Below are positions 9,072 through 18,055 of a DNA stretch of 64,000 bases, one piece after another. The stretch spans positions 10,128 through 74,127 of the forward strand of contig CAZVJW010000017.1 of assembly GCA_964627535.1 (NCBI GenBank), written 5' to 3'. The notes under the pieces were generated by a model. It was not told the DNA's origin. It worked only from the letters and a program-made list of their open reading frames with translations, and searched no databases. Positions within the stretch are counted from its first letter, which is position 1, and every line of letters begins with the position of its first letter. A program made the position numbers and the translations under genes. This DNA comes from UBA1447 sp964627535 (GTDB lineage Bacteria > Bacillota > Clostridia > Oscillospirales > Acutalibacteraceae).

Positions 9072-11087
9072 ATGAAGAGTGAGATTATCAGAGGGTTAAT
9101 ACTTAATGCATCGTTATTGCTATCTATAAGTATCGCGTATACCATTTTTTATACAAAATTATGGAAGAAAAAAAAGCTTTATGATGCGATTCTTGGAATG
9201 ATTGTGGGATTTGTCGGCCTCATATTGATGATGAATACGGTCAGGCTTTCAACGGGAGTAATCTTTGACACAAGATCAATCCTTGTCAGTGTAACGGGAC
9301 TGTTTTTCGGTTTTATTCCAACAGTGATAGCTGTAATAATAATCAGCGGGTACAGAATATTTTTGGGCGGCCCCGGGGTTTTGATGGGCGTAGCCGTAAC
9401 CATACTGACTGCGAGCGCGGGTTTACTCTGGCGAAAATTCAGATGGGAAAAAATTATAACATCCAAGAAAGGAACTTGGCCCGAATTTTACTTGTTCGGG
9501 CTTATCACACATATTGTTATGCTTGCTTGTACGACTGCTATACCGCAGAATATCCGTTTTGAAACGATTAAGCAAATCAGTCTTCCGGTTTTGCTGATAT
9601 ATCCGCTGGGTTCTTTACTGTTGTGCATCGTAATGCAGTACGGAATAATAAACAGCCGGACAAAATCAGATTTAAAAGAAAGTGAATTGCGTTTCAGAAC
9701 AATGTTCGAACAGGCACCGATTGGTATTGCAATTGCAAACGATTATAAAATCATTTATGTTAACCTGATGTATGAGAAAATTACAGGTATGTCGAAAGAA
9801 CAGATATGCTCGCTTGATTGGGAAAGTTACACGCATCCGGATGATTTGGAACAGGATAAAAAACAATATCAAAAGCTAAAATCAGGCGAAATAGAAAGTT
9901 ATTCAATGCCTAAAAGATACATCAAGCCGGACGGGCATATTGTTTGGGTAAATATGACGATTGCACCTTTAAAGGTTGGCAGCAACCTTACAGAAAGCCA
10001 TTTGTGTATGATAGAGGATATTACCGAACGCAAACAAAAAGAAGAAAAAATACTTTATTTAAATTATCATGATATTTTAACCGGCTTATACAACCGGACA
10101 TTTTTTGATAAAGAACAAAGACGGCTTGACAGACCTGACCAATTGCCAATGTCTTTTATTATTGGCGATATCAATGGCTTGAAAATTATCAACGATGCTT
10201 TTGGGCATGCCCAGGGAGATAAGCTGTTAATTGAAACGGCAAAAATACTCAAGAACTGCTGCAGAGCGAGGGATATCATTGCGCGCACGGGCGGAGATGA
10301 ATTTTGCATTATTCTACCAAAAACCGATAGTAATACAGCGAAGATAATTTATAAAAAGATAAAAACTGCCTGCGAAGAATACGCTGTCAGAGCGGACAAA
10401 GACGGTTATTTTACAAGCATTTCATTAGGTTACTCAACAAAGAATAGTGAGGAAGAGCCGTTTGATAGTGTATATAAAGAAGCAGAGGAGAATATGTACA
10501 GACGCAAGCTGCTTGAACATAAAAGTTTGCACAGTTCCTTGATGACCTCAATCAAAACAACCATGTTTGAAAAAAGCAATGAAACCGAGGAACACGCTGA
10601 AAGGCTGGCTGATTTAGCGAAAAAGCTGGGAAAAGAACTTGGTTTAAACGACGAAGAGCTTGTTGCGCTTGAGTTGGCTTCGGTTCTTCATGATGTGGGC
10701 AAATTGAGCGTTGATCAAAAAATATTAAAAAAACCCGGTAAGTTAAATGCAGAAGAGTGGGTTGAAGTAAAGAAACATCCCGTGGTGGGGTATCGGATTG
10801 CTCAGGCTGTACCGGAACTCCGACATATTTCGGAATATATCTTATGTCATCACGAAAGGTGGGATGGGGAAGGCTATCCGCAAGGCTTGGCAGGCGAAGA
10901 AATCCCTTTATTATCCCGCATTCTCTCGGTTGTTGATGCCTATGATGCGATGACGCAAGACCGGGTATACAGCAAGGCTATGACAAAAGATGCAGCAGTT
11001 ACGGAGATTGAAAAAAATGCCGGAACTCAGTTTGATGCGCATGTTGTCAGCGTTTTTTTTGAAACGATATTTAACATCGATATGTAA
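9072..11087 (+). CDS. 5TMR-LYT, PAS, GGDEF, HD-GYP cyclic-di-GMP signalling protein
   Basis: 671 residues; GAGGTG at 9061-9066 selects the ATG at 9072 over one at 9036. Order of parts: five to six N-terminal membrane helices of the LytS/YhcK 5TM type (to about residue 190); a PAS domain (ESELRFRTMFEQAPIGIAI, about 200-320); a GGDEF domain with the active motif RTGGDEF; and an HD-GYP domain with HDVGK, HHERWDGEGYPQGL and the DAYDAMT helix. The GGDEF signature is intact and so are the HD and GYP motifs, so both synthesis and hydrolysis of cyclic-di-GMP are possible. It acts at the membrane, sensing an unknown signal. No c-di-GMP riboswitch was recognised upstream. Confidence 0.93.
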   Translation: MKSEIIRGLILNASLLLSISIAYTIFYTKLWKKKKLYDAILGMIVGFVGLILMMNTVRLSTGVIFDTRSILVSVTGLFFGFIPTVIAVIIISGYRIFLGGPGVLMGVAVTILTASAGLLWRKFRWEKIITSKKGTWPEFYLFGLITHIVMLACTTAIPQNIRFETIKQISLPVLLIYPLGSLLLCIVMQYGIINSRTKSDLKESELRFRTMFEQAPIGIAIANDYKIIYVNLMYEKITGMSKEQICSLDWESYTHPDDLEQDKKQYQKLKSGEIESYSMPKRYIKPDGHIVWVNMTIAPLKVGSNLTESHLCMIEDITERKQKEEKILYLNYHDILTGLYNRTFFDKEQRRLDRPDQLPMSFIIGDINGLKIINDAFGHAQGDKLLIETAKILKNCCRARDIIARTGGDEFCIILPKTDSNTAKIIYKKIKTACEEYAVRADKDGYFTSISLGYSTKNSEEEPFDSVYKEAEENMYRRKLLEHKSLHSSLMTSIKTTMFEKSNETEEHAERLADLAKKLGKELGLNDEELVALELASVLHDVGKLSVDQKILKKPGKLNAEEWVEVKKHPVVGYRIAQAVPELRHISEYILCHHERWDGEGYPQGLAGEEIPLLSRILSVVDAYDAMTQDRVYSKAMTKDAAVTEIEKNAGTQFDAHVVSVFFETIFNIDM

Positions 11088-11113
11088 CGATACATTAATT
11101 CTCATTATGCTAA

Positions 11114-11213
11114 TACCAATCCCTCTTTAAAACATAGTTAAAAATTCAGCACAAAAACCCATTTGTCAAAGGTTTTTGCTTGATTTCATAGAGGTTTATA
11201 ATCGGGATTAGTA
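11114..11213. mobile_element. TACTAAT-family element, subtype B (100 bp), TSD TAA
   Basis: Starts TACCAATCCCTC and ends GGGATTAGTA. It is flanked by TAA at 11111-11113 and 11214-11216. It shares its body with the copy at 13535-13635. It lies between the cyclic-di-GMP gene and the HAD phosphatase. Confidence 0.85.
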
Positions 11214-11269
11214 TAAGATATTTAATTATCGTATCATTATTGTTCAAATTCTGTAAATGAAGTGATTAA

Positions 11270-12046
11270 GTGCAAAAATACAAAGGCTATTTGATATGTA
11301 CTGATATTGACGGGACACTTGTCAATTCAAATGGTGAGATCAGCGAAAAAAACCTTGGTGCGATTAAACGCTTTCAACAGGAAGGCGGTTTGTTTACTGT
11401 TGCTACCGGCAGAGTGGCGGACTATGTGCTTAAATTTCCGTTTGTGCCCAACGCACCTGTTATCGGGGTTAATGGTACGGTTATATTAGACCTTGACTCG
11501 AATGAAGTTATCCGTGATTTTCCGCTTTCCTGCGGATATGACGATGTGGTTGAATATATTGATAAAAACTATTCCGGAATGATAAGGAATTATGAGGTTT
11601 ACACCCCCGGAGATTCTATATGTATTGAAGACCGCCCTGTTGCTGCAATTGTTGAGATGTTCAAGTCAAGTAAAGTTTACAAATTCCTTTTCCGCTTCTT
11701 CAATCCCGAAGATGCTGTTGCCATGAACCGCGATTTGGATGAAAAATTCGGAGACTGGTTTCTGTTTGACCGTAGTTGGCCGCTGGGGGTCGAAATGCAT
11801 ATTAAAAACAGCGGCAAGGGGCACTGCGTGAAACTGCTTAAAGAAGAAATGTGCCCCGGCATTCATACCGCCATTGCCATCGGAGATTTTGAAAACGATA
11901 TCACCATGATTCAGTTTGCCGACATCGGTTTTGCGACCGGAAACGCGCCGGACAGCGTTAAAAAACATGCCGACAGAATCGCGCCGTCAAACGATCATGA
12001 TGCGATAAGTTATGTGATTAATTCGATTTTTGTGCAGATGAACTGA
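11270..12046 (+). CDS. Cof-type HAD-superfamily phosphatase
   Basis: 258 residues starting at a GTG. Motif I is CTDIDGTLVNS with both catalytic aspartates. Motif II is TVATGR. The cap domain occupies about residues 85-185. Motifs III and IV are the conserved Lys region and AIGDFENDITMIQFADIGFA, binding magnesium. This is the class IIB (Cof/YidA) layout, dephosphorylating small sugar phosphates or cofactors; the substrate is not predictable. A possible GAAGTGA site lies just before the start. No promoter was identified with confidence in the short gap after the upstream mobile element. Confidence 0.9.
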   Translation: MQKYKGYLICTDIDGTLVNSNGEISEKNLGAIKRFQQEGGLFTVATGRVADYVLKFPFVPNAPVIGVNGTVILDLDSNEVIRDFPLSCGYDDVVEYIDKNYSGMIRNYEVYTPGDSICIEDRPVAAIVEMFKSSKVYKFLFRFFNPEDAVAMNRDLDEKFGDWFLFDRSWPLGVEMHIKNSGKGHCVKLLKEEMCPGIHTAIAIGDFENDITMIQFADIGFATGNAPDSVKKHADRIAPSNDHDAISYVINSIFVQMN

Positions 12047-12292
12047 CTAAAATGAGGTTATGTTTTGAATATTAAAGATAAATAAACCGCCTCACAGCTC
12101 TGCGGCAGAGATATGAATCACATTTTACCTAATTAGTGTTCCGTCGTGACAATGAAATATTGAAATTCATTATTTTTGTTAAAGTATGTAATTTGATAAA
12201 CCTTATTGAGTTTGGTGATAGGATTTTTCCGGGCAAATGCGAACAGGACAATGATTATTTATATACAACCGAAACTGATATTGAGGGAAGGG

Positions 12293-13294
12293 ATGATAAT
12301 TTTGGATAACAAGATTATCAGCTGGCTGCTGGAAGAGGAGAACCCTTCCATCAGATACTTTGCGTTGACTTCATTGATTGGCTGCCCGCCGGATGCACCG
12401 GAGGTTATTCAAGCCGAGAAAGCGATAATGGAGCGGGGAGCTGTGCCGGCAATACTGGCGAAACAAAGTACGGACGGCTCCTGGAGTGTGCCCGAAAAAT
12501 TTTACACAGATAAATACAAAGGAACCGTATGGGTTCTGCTGCTGCTTGCCGCATTGGGGGTGGACCCGCAAGATGAACGGGTGAAAAAAGCCTGCGAATT
12601 CATATTTTGCTGCTCGCAGGAACCTGAAAGCGGTGGGTTTTCGGTGGAACAGAGCGCAAAAACCGGAACCGGCCTTCCCAGTTATGTGATTCCATGCCTC
12701 ACCGGCAACATGGCATATGCGCTCATCAGGCTCGGATATGCGGATGACCCAAGGCTGCAAAAGGCGCTGAAGTGGATTACGGATATCCAACGTGCGGACG
12801 ACGGAACTGATGGTGTTCCGAAAGGGCAACCCTATGACCGTTTTGAGATTTGCTGGGGACGCCATACATGCCATATGGGTGCGGCTAAAACGCTCAAAGC
12901 TCTGGCGGAGGTTCCGCCGGGAAATAGAAGTCCGGAAATCATTAAAAAAACGCAGGAGCTATCAGAATATTTTCTTCTTCATCACCTTTACAAGAAAAGC
13001 CATAACCTCAGCGAAGTGGCCAAGCCCGGCTGGCTGAAGCTTGGCTTTCCGCTGATGTATCAGACAGATATTCTGGAGCTGCTGGAAATGTTCGCGCAGA
13101 TGAAGATAAAGGACGGGCGGCTCCTGGACGCAGTCAATATTTTAAAAAGCAAGCAAACGGGAGACGGGGTATGGCTGCTTGAAAACTCTTATAACGGCAA
13201 GACGCTGGTGAATATCGAGCAAAAAGGCAAACCTTCCAAGTGGATAACATTTAAAGCGCTGAAGGTTTTAAAGAATATGCAGACTTTTAGCTAA
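12293..13294 (+). CDS. Terpenoid-cyclase-fold (prenyltransferase/squalene oxidase repeat) protein
   Basis: About 333 residues. The strong GGGAAGGG site directly abuts ATG 12293 and is well placed for TTG 12302, which gives MDNKIISWLLEEENPSIRY and may be the real start. The sequence shows repeated alpha/alpha-toroid motifs (QSTDGSW, QEPESGGFSVEQ, QRADDGTDG, KQTGDGVWLLENSY), each with the Gly-Trp-like pattern of prenyltransferase/squalene cyclase repeats. The catalytic DxDD motif of squalene-hopene cyclase is not seen, so enzymatic cyclisation is not supported. Cytosolic, no signal peptide. Role unknown. A hairpin follows the stop. Confidence 0.7.
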   Translation: MIILDNKIISWLLEEENPSIRYFALTSLIGCPPDAPEVIQAEKAIMERGAVPAILAKQSTDGSWSVPEKFYTDKYKGTVWVLLLLAALGVDPQDERVKKACEFIFCCSQEPESGGFSVEQSAKTGTGLPSYVIPCLTGNMAYALIRLGYADDPRLQKALKWITDIQRADDGTDGVPKGQPYDRFEICWGRHTCHMGAAKTLKALAEVPPGNRSPEIIKKTQELSEYFLLHHLYKKSHNLSEVAKPGWLKLGFPLMYQTDILELLEMFAQMKIKDGRLLDAVNILKSKQTGDGVWLLENSYNGKTLVNIEQKGKPSKWITFKALKVLKNMQTFS

Positions 13295-13310
13295 AATTTT
13301 TATAATATGC

Positions 13311-13346
13311 AGCCGGTATTTGCCAAAGCATTTGCCGGCTTTACAG
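13311..13346 (+). terminator. Probable terminator after the terpenoid-cyclase-fold gene
   Basis: AGCCGG at 13311-13316 pairs with CCGGCT at 13335-13340, extended by weaker pairs across the loop, and is followed by a short TTTA run. The T-tract is weak. Confidence 0.4.
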
Positions 13347-13422
13347 AATGCGCAATTTACTTTTACTTTCCGATGCTATATAATCTAACAAATGATTCAT
13401 AAAAGTACACAGGTACCGTTCA

Positions 13423-13521
13423 TACTAATTCACGATTTAAAAACCTCTAAAAATCAAGTAAAAGCTTTGATTTATGAGGCTTTGTGAGGATTTTTTAGTT
13501 AGGTTTTATGAGTAATTAGTA
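13423..13521 (+). mobile_element. TACTAATT-family element, subtype A short (99 bp)
   Basis: Starts TACTAATTCACGATT and ends GAGTAATTAGTA. The flanks are TCA (left) and TCG (right), an imperfect version of the TNA duplication seen elsewhere. It sits 13 bases from a subtype B copy. Confidence 0.85.
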
Positions 13522-13534
13522 TCGGATTCATTAA

Positions 13535-13635
13535 TACTAATCCCTCTTTATAACATAGCTAAAAATTCAACACAAAAACCCATTTATCAAAGGTTTTTGC
13601 TTGATTTCATGGAGGTTTTATAATCGGGATTAGTA
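13535..13635. mobile_element. TACTAAT-family element, subtype B (101 bp), TSD TAA
   Basis: Starts TACTAATCCCTCTTTATAAC and ends CGGGATTAGTA. Flanked by TAA at 13532-13534 and 13636-13638. Together with the previous element and a terminator it fills the gap before the MFS transporter. Confidence 0.88.
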
Positions 13636-13649
13636 TAAATAATCGAAAA

Positions 13650-15087
13650 GTGAGACCTTTTATTGTGGAATTGTCAAAATCAAGACGGAAAAGCATCATG
13701 TTAACAGTCGGAATAGGGTCTTTTATGGCCACGATGGATTCAAGCGTGGTAAACATTTCCCTTCCGCAGATCGGTTCTTATTTCAAGGCTTCCATGTCCG
13801 CTATTGAGTGGGTCATCATAGCCTATTTGCTTGTTATCAGCAGTCTTCTCCTAACTTACGGCAGATTCGGGGATATGTACGGACATAAAAAGCTGTTTAT
13901 TGCCGGATTTGTTATATTTACAATCGGTTCCGGCTTCTGCGGGTTGTCACCTTCCATTACCGTGCTTATTGTTTCGAGGGCAATTCAGGCAACCGGTGCC
14001 GGAATGCTTATGGCGATGGGTCCGGCGATTATAACGGAGGTGACTCCCTCGAAGGATAGGGGTAAGGCACTCGGCTTGAATGGGATAGCGGTATATCGCT
14101 CTGACTTCGGGGCCGGTAATAGGCGGTTTGCTGACTTCGCATTTCGGCTGGCAGAGTATATTTTATATTAATATCCCCGTCGGTGTGCTTGGCTTTTTTA
14201 TGGGCAGAAAATTTCTTACTGATAAAGAACCCGATAAATCTCAAAAGTTTGACATCCCGGGGGCAGTGCTTATATTTTTCGCAATGGCAGCGCTTATTTT
14301 ACCGCTTAATTTCGGTGAAACAACCGGATGGAACAGTCCCGAAATCATAGGTCTGTTCGCTCTTTCTGCTTTTCTTTTTGCAGCTTTTGGTTACAGAGAG
14401 ACGAAAGCAAAAGCGCCGATGATGGATTTATCACTCTTTAAAAACAGGTTGTTTACCATGAGTAATATTTCACTGCTGATATCCTTTATAGCGGGTTTTT
14501 CAATAACTTTGATAATGCCTTTTTATTTTCAGAATTTAAGAGGTATGTCCGCATCGCTTGCCGGTCTGATGCTGATTCCACAACCGATTGTGACCATATT
14601 GGTTATCCCCTTCAGCGGCAGGCTTTCGGATAAAATCGACAGCAGATACTTAAGTTCGTTGGGGATGCTGTTTGTCGCGGTTGGGATGTTTCTGCTAAGC
14701 ACGTTGGATATCAATTCTACCCCTTTGAAGTCTTCGCTGTTTTTAATGCTTTTAGGTTTGGGCAACGGCGCTTTCCAAACACCGAACAACAGCTCAATTA
14801 TGGGATGTGTGCCGGCAGAAAGAAGAGGAATAGCTTCAGGGATGCTCGCGACAATGAGAAACATAGGCATGGTTTTGGGCACTGCAATTGCGGGCACGGT
14901 GTTTACCGCAAGGCAGAACCAATTAACCGCCGCATTAAAACTTCGCGGAATTGCAGGCGAGACGTTAAGAATACAGTCTTTTACCGGTGCTTTTCATACA
15001 ACCTACATAATGGCAGGCTGCCTTGCTTTGGTTGCCGTTTTAGCATCAATGACCAAAGGACCGGTAAATACACCCAAAAAACCTTAA
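13650..15087 (+). pseudogene. MFS multidrug-type transporter (DHA2-like, 14 TM), frameshifted
   Basis: Two overlapping frames make one transporter. Frame 1 (13650-14171) has MDSSVVNISLPQIG and YLLVISSLLLTYGRFGDMYGHKK, typical of the DHA2 drug/proton antiporter family. After GKALGLNGIAV near nt 14094 the homology continues in another frame (to 15087) as ALTSGPVIGGLLTSHFGWQSIFYINIP. Family members usually read GIAVSIALTSGP here; the sequence is explained by loss of two bases. Both halves otherwise look under coding constraint with no further stops, so the break is recent or a sequencing error. Start is GTG 13650 or ATG 13698. Confidence 0.85.
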
Positions 15088-15124
15088 TCAAAATATACAT
15101 TGAAAGATTGGAAGGAATAACCTC

Positions 15125-16126
15125 ATGAAAAAGATCGTGTCCTATATCTTGTCGGTATCTATACTCATCGGCATTTTTTCGCTTTCCGTCAGCGCCAAAT
15201 CAGCAGGCACTCAGGCTGCCATAAAAACCGAAACAATAACCGTTGCCGATATGCTGGATTATTTTGTCGGCAGTGTAAAGGACAATTCGAATAAAGTAAA
15301 GAAAAACGCATCGGTTTTGAACATGATAAAAACCGATGCGGGCGAAGGATGGGCACTCAGCAATTCTTTGGTCCTGAATAAAAAATATATGGTGCCGCAC
15401 AGCCAGCAGTATTATCAAACGGGTGTGCCGGGCGGCATCTGCAACAAAGCGGCGGCGATGATGGTTCTTTCTTATTACCGGGACGCAAAGGGCTATTCCA
15501 AGCTCCCGAATGACAAAAAGATGTTTCTGGAGCTGACAGAGGTTTTTAATTCGATTACAAAAGCGTATCCATGGTTCTTCAAGAACGGGTTCATCAACGA
15601 AAATCTGGATATCAGAAACGGTTATGAAATGCTTGGCACCTATGAAGCAGGACTGGCTTATTACCTTTACAGCAAGGGGTATAAAGACGCCGCGCAAAAT
15701 GTTGTCAACAATATAAGCTGCAGTATTCTGAGGCTGCCGGATGCGGGGTCCAACCTGCTGCTGAAGTTTATTGTATCTTTCTTCTCAAGCTGGCTTTCCG
15801 AAAAGACCGGCGGGAAGCTGAAACTTTCCACCGATATCACAGCAAACACAAACGATATTATTTTGAATTCGGTTAAAAAAGGCGAACCGGTCATCATCGG
15901 CTGTTTGGCCGCACTCGGCAACGATATTTATGCCGTGCATTACTTTGTTGCTGCCGGTTATTACATGATGAGCCGCGATGTCAAAATCAACGGTAAAACA
16001 ATATATACTTTGGACAAGGAATATTTGGAAGTGTATAACACCTGGGATCAAACCAGCTCTGTTATCAACTGGACCGTTTTCAAAAACACCGCAATGTATT
16101 CCTCGATTTCGCTGGCGGATTTATAA
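15125..16126 (+). CDS. Secreted C39-like putative cysteine peptidase
   Basis: 333 residues with a Sec signal peptide (MKKIVSYILSVSILIGIFSLSVSAKS). The mature part has the papain-fold C39-like layout: Cys106 in VPGGICNKAAAMMVLSYY, His272 in AVHYFVAAGYY, and Asn305 in VYNTWDQTSSVINW. The spacing fits a Cys-His-Asn triad of secreted C39-family peptidases. Activity is inferred from motifs only. It lies 37 bases after the broken transporter and before a longer paralogue; a strong terminator separates the two paralogues, so they are probably transcribed separately. Confidence 0.75.
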   Translation: MKKIVSYILSVSILIGIFSLSVSAKSAGTQAAIKTETITVADMLDYFVGSVKDNSNKVKKNASVLNMIKTDAGEGWALSNSLVLNKKYMVPHSQQYYQTGVPGGICNKAAAMMVLSYYRDAKGYSKLPNDKKMFLELTEVFNSITKAYPWFFKNGFINENLDIRNGYEMLGTYEAGLAYYLYSKGYKDAAQNVVNNISCSILRLPDAGSNLLLKFIVSFFSSWLSEKTGGKLKLSTDITANTNDIILNSVKKGEPVIIGCLAALGNDIYAVHYFVAAGYYMMSRDVKINGKTIYTLDKEYLEVYNTWDQTSSVINWTVFKNTAMYSSISLADL

Positions 16127-16146
16127 ACGAAAAGCGATAAAAGACG

Positions 16147-16182
16147 TAAAAGCATGCCGCAAAACTCCGGCATGCTTTTGTT
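16147..16182 (+). terminator. Intrinsic terminator
   Basis: AGCATGCCG (16151-16159) pairs perfectly with CGGCATGCT (16168-16176), preceded by A's and followed by TTTTGTTTG. It ends the transcript of the first C39-like gene. Confidence 0.85.
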
Positions 16183-16274
16183 TGTTTACTTTTATTTTCA
16201 TTTGTTATACAATGAAACACACGATTAATATAACAATAGGAAAACGGATATTTTATGGAAAGGAAGTCAACCCG

Positions 16275-17855
16275 ATGAAAAAAATATTTTCCGTTATTTT
16301 AGCAGTTTCCCTGCTGTTAAGCAGCCTAACAATTGCTGTCAGCGCCAAAGCAGCTGTTTACCCGAAAATAAACGAGAAAATCGCAAGGGATGTGGCTACA
16401 TTTTATTTAGCAACCCTTGAGCCTTTTTCGCTTTCCGTTGACAAGATGACCGGCGCGCAAAGTATGAGCTTTGAGGATACGGCAGCGCAAAATGATCTTG
16501 TTGAACTCGGTTCGGATTTCACACTGCTCGAGGGGCGCGAACTTTATAATATTGACGATGAAACCGCTTTTTATAATTTCAGCTTCGAAAGCACTGCGGA
16601 CAGGAACCTGAACGGGTATATAACGGTTTCCGTCAATTCAGACCTGCCCTTTGTGATGGAGCAGGAATTTTCTCCGTCTCCCTATGCAGGTGATGCCATT
16701 GTGACGACCTATTATATCAGCCCAATGGTTTATTTCAATGAAACAGCTGACGGAAAATATCTGAATAAAGACGGCGAGGCAGTTGCCTTCAGCCAAATCG
16801 AGGGAAGTTTTAAGGACTACAGCGATTACAGAACCGGTTTATATTTGAATAATTACAGTTTCATACAAGTCGTCGTCAAAGAAAACAACCAAACACTTTC
16901 GGCAATTAAACAAGCGAAGGCGGCGGGCTTTTGGGCGGATTTCAGCTTTGAGAGCATCAAGGCATATATTGTCGATTTGCTGTATTATTATCTGGGAAGC
17001 ATCATGCGCACTGCGAACCTGGAGAAGGATAATGCTAATGTCGAAAAGTTTATCAAGAACCATGCGGGCGAAGGTTATACGCTTAGCTTTTCTTCAATTG
17101 TTGATAAAGACTATATGGTGCCGCGCCGGCAATCTTATTATGAGACGAATGTTGGGAACGGCATCTGCGGCAAGGCTTCCTCCATGATGGCGCTTGCTTT
17201 TTACAGGGACGGCAGAGGCTTTTCCTCGCTGCCGGATGATGCAGCCATGTATGCCCAACTCAGCGAGATTTATGAAAACATTACAAGCTGCTTCTCGTTT
17301 TTCTTCGAAGATGAATTTGTGAACGACGAGATGGGCTTAAGCGAAAGTTATGAGATGCTCGGCACTCTGGATATGGGTCTTGCTTATTATCTGTACAGTA
17401 AAGGTTACCGGGATGCTGCGCAAAATGTTATTGATAATGCCTGTTTCAGTATAACCTTCGTGCCGGACGCAATCAGCGATGTTTTAATGACGGTATTGAA
17501 AGCGGCTATGTCAAAATGGCTATATGATAAAACAAACGGAGAACTGACATTCTTAACCGCCGTGACAGCAAGTGCAAATGATATTGTTATCAATACATTG
17601 AAAAAAGGCGAACCGGTGGTGATAGGTTCACTGGCGGCAATTGGCTGTGACGAATATTCAAACCATTATTTCCCCGGGGTGGGGTATTACAAGATGGTTT
17701 ATGATTATAAACTGAATAATATTACCGTTTACGAACTGAGCAAAGAGTATGTTGAAGTATATGACACCTGGGGCTCACACAGCTCTATTATGAATTGGTC
17801 TGTTTTTAAAAGCACAGCACTGTATTCGGCGACTTCGCTGGCGGATGTGCAATAA
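16275..17855 (+). CDS. Secreted C39-like putative cysteine peptidase, longer paralogue
   Basis: 526 residues from ATG 16275, preceded by AAGGAAG; an upstream in-frame Met would lie inside the preceding gene. Signal peptide MKKIFSVILAVSLLLSS. About residues 30-240 form an extra N-terminal domain absent from the neighbour, containing YITVSVNSDLPFVMEQEFSPSPY and resembling propeptide regions of secreted peptidases. The C-terminal half matches the upstream gene: Cys298 in GNGICGKASSMMALAFYR, His464 in SNHYFPGVGYY, and Asp497 in VYDTWGSHSSIMNW, where the neighbour has Asn. The pair arose by duplication. Confidence 0.75.
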   Translation: MKKIFSVILAVSLLLSSLTIAVSAKAAVYPKINEKIARDVATFYLATLEPFSLSVDKMTGAQSMSFEDTAAQNDLVELGSDFTLLEGRELYNIDDETAFYNFSFESTADRNLNGYITVSVNSDLPFVMEQEFSPSPYAGDAIVTTYYISPMVYFNETADGKYLNKDGEAVAFSQIEGSFKDYSDYRTGLYLNNYSFIQVVVKENNQTLSAIKQAKAAGFWADFSFESIKAYIVDLLYYYLGSIMRTANLEKDNANVEKFIKNHAGEGYTLSFSSIVDKDYMVPRRQSYYETNVGNGICGKASSMMALAFYRDGRGFSSLPDDAAMYAQLSEIYENITSCFSFFFEDEFVNDEMGLSESYEMLGTLDMGLAYYLYSKGYRDAAQNVIDNACFSITFVPDAISDVLMTVLKAAMSKWLYDKTNGELTFLTAVTASANDIVINTLKKGEPVVIGSLAAIGCDEYSNHYFPGVGYYKMVYDYKLNNITVYELSKEYVEVYDTWGSHSSIMNWSVFKSTALYSATSLADVQ

Positions 17856-17877
17856 CCGATAATACTTTGTGATATGA

Positions 17878-18009
17878 TACTAATTCACGATTAAAAACCT
17901 CTAAAAAATCAAGCAAAAGCTTTAATTCATACTATTCGCCATTTTAATGCAGAATAGTATTTTGCGGTTTTATGCGAAATTTTAGTTAGGTTTTTATGAG
18001 TAATTAGTA
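17878..18009 (+). mobile_element. TACTAATT-family element, subtype A long (132 bp), TSD TGA
   Basis: Starts TACTAATTCACGATT and ends GAGTAATTAGTA. Flanked by TGA at 17875-17877 and 18010-18012. Contains the nested TACTATTC...GAATAGTA palindrome near 17939-17968. Confidence 0.92.
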
Positions 18010-18022
18010 TGATTATACATCA

Positions 18023-18055
18023 CAGCAAGGGGATAAACTCCTCTTGCTTTTTTTA
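18023..18055 (+). terminator. Intrinsic terminator after the second C39-like gene
   Basis: AGCAAG (18024-18029) pairs with CTTGCT (18043-18048), with inner GG/CC pairs, followed by seven T's on the plus strand. It abuts the stop codon of the convergent pdxR gene. Confidence 0.8.
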
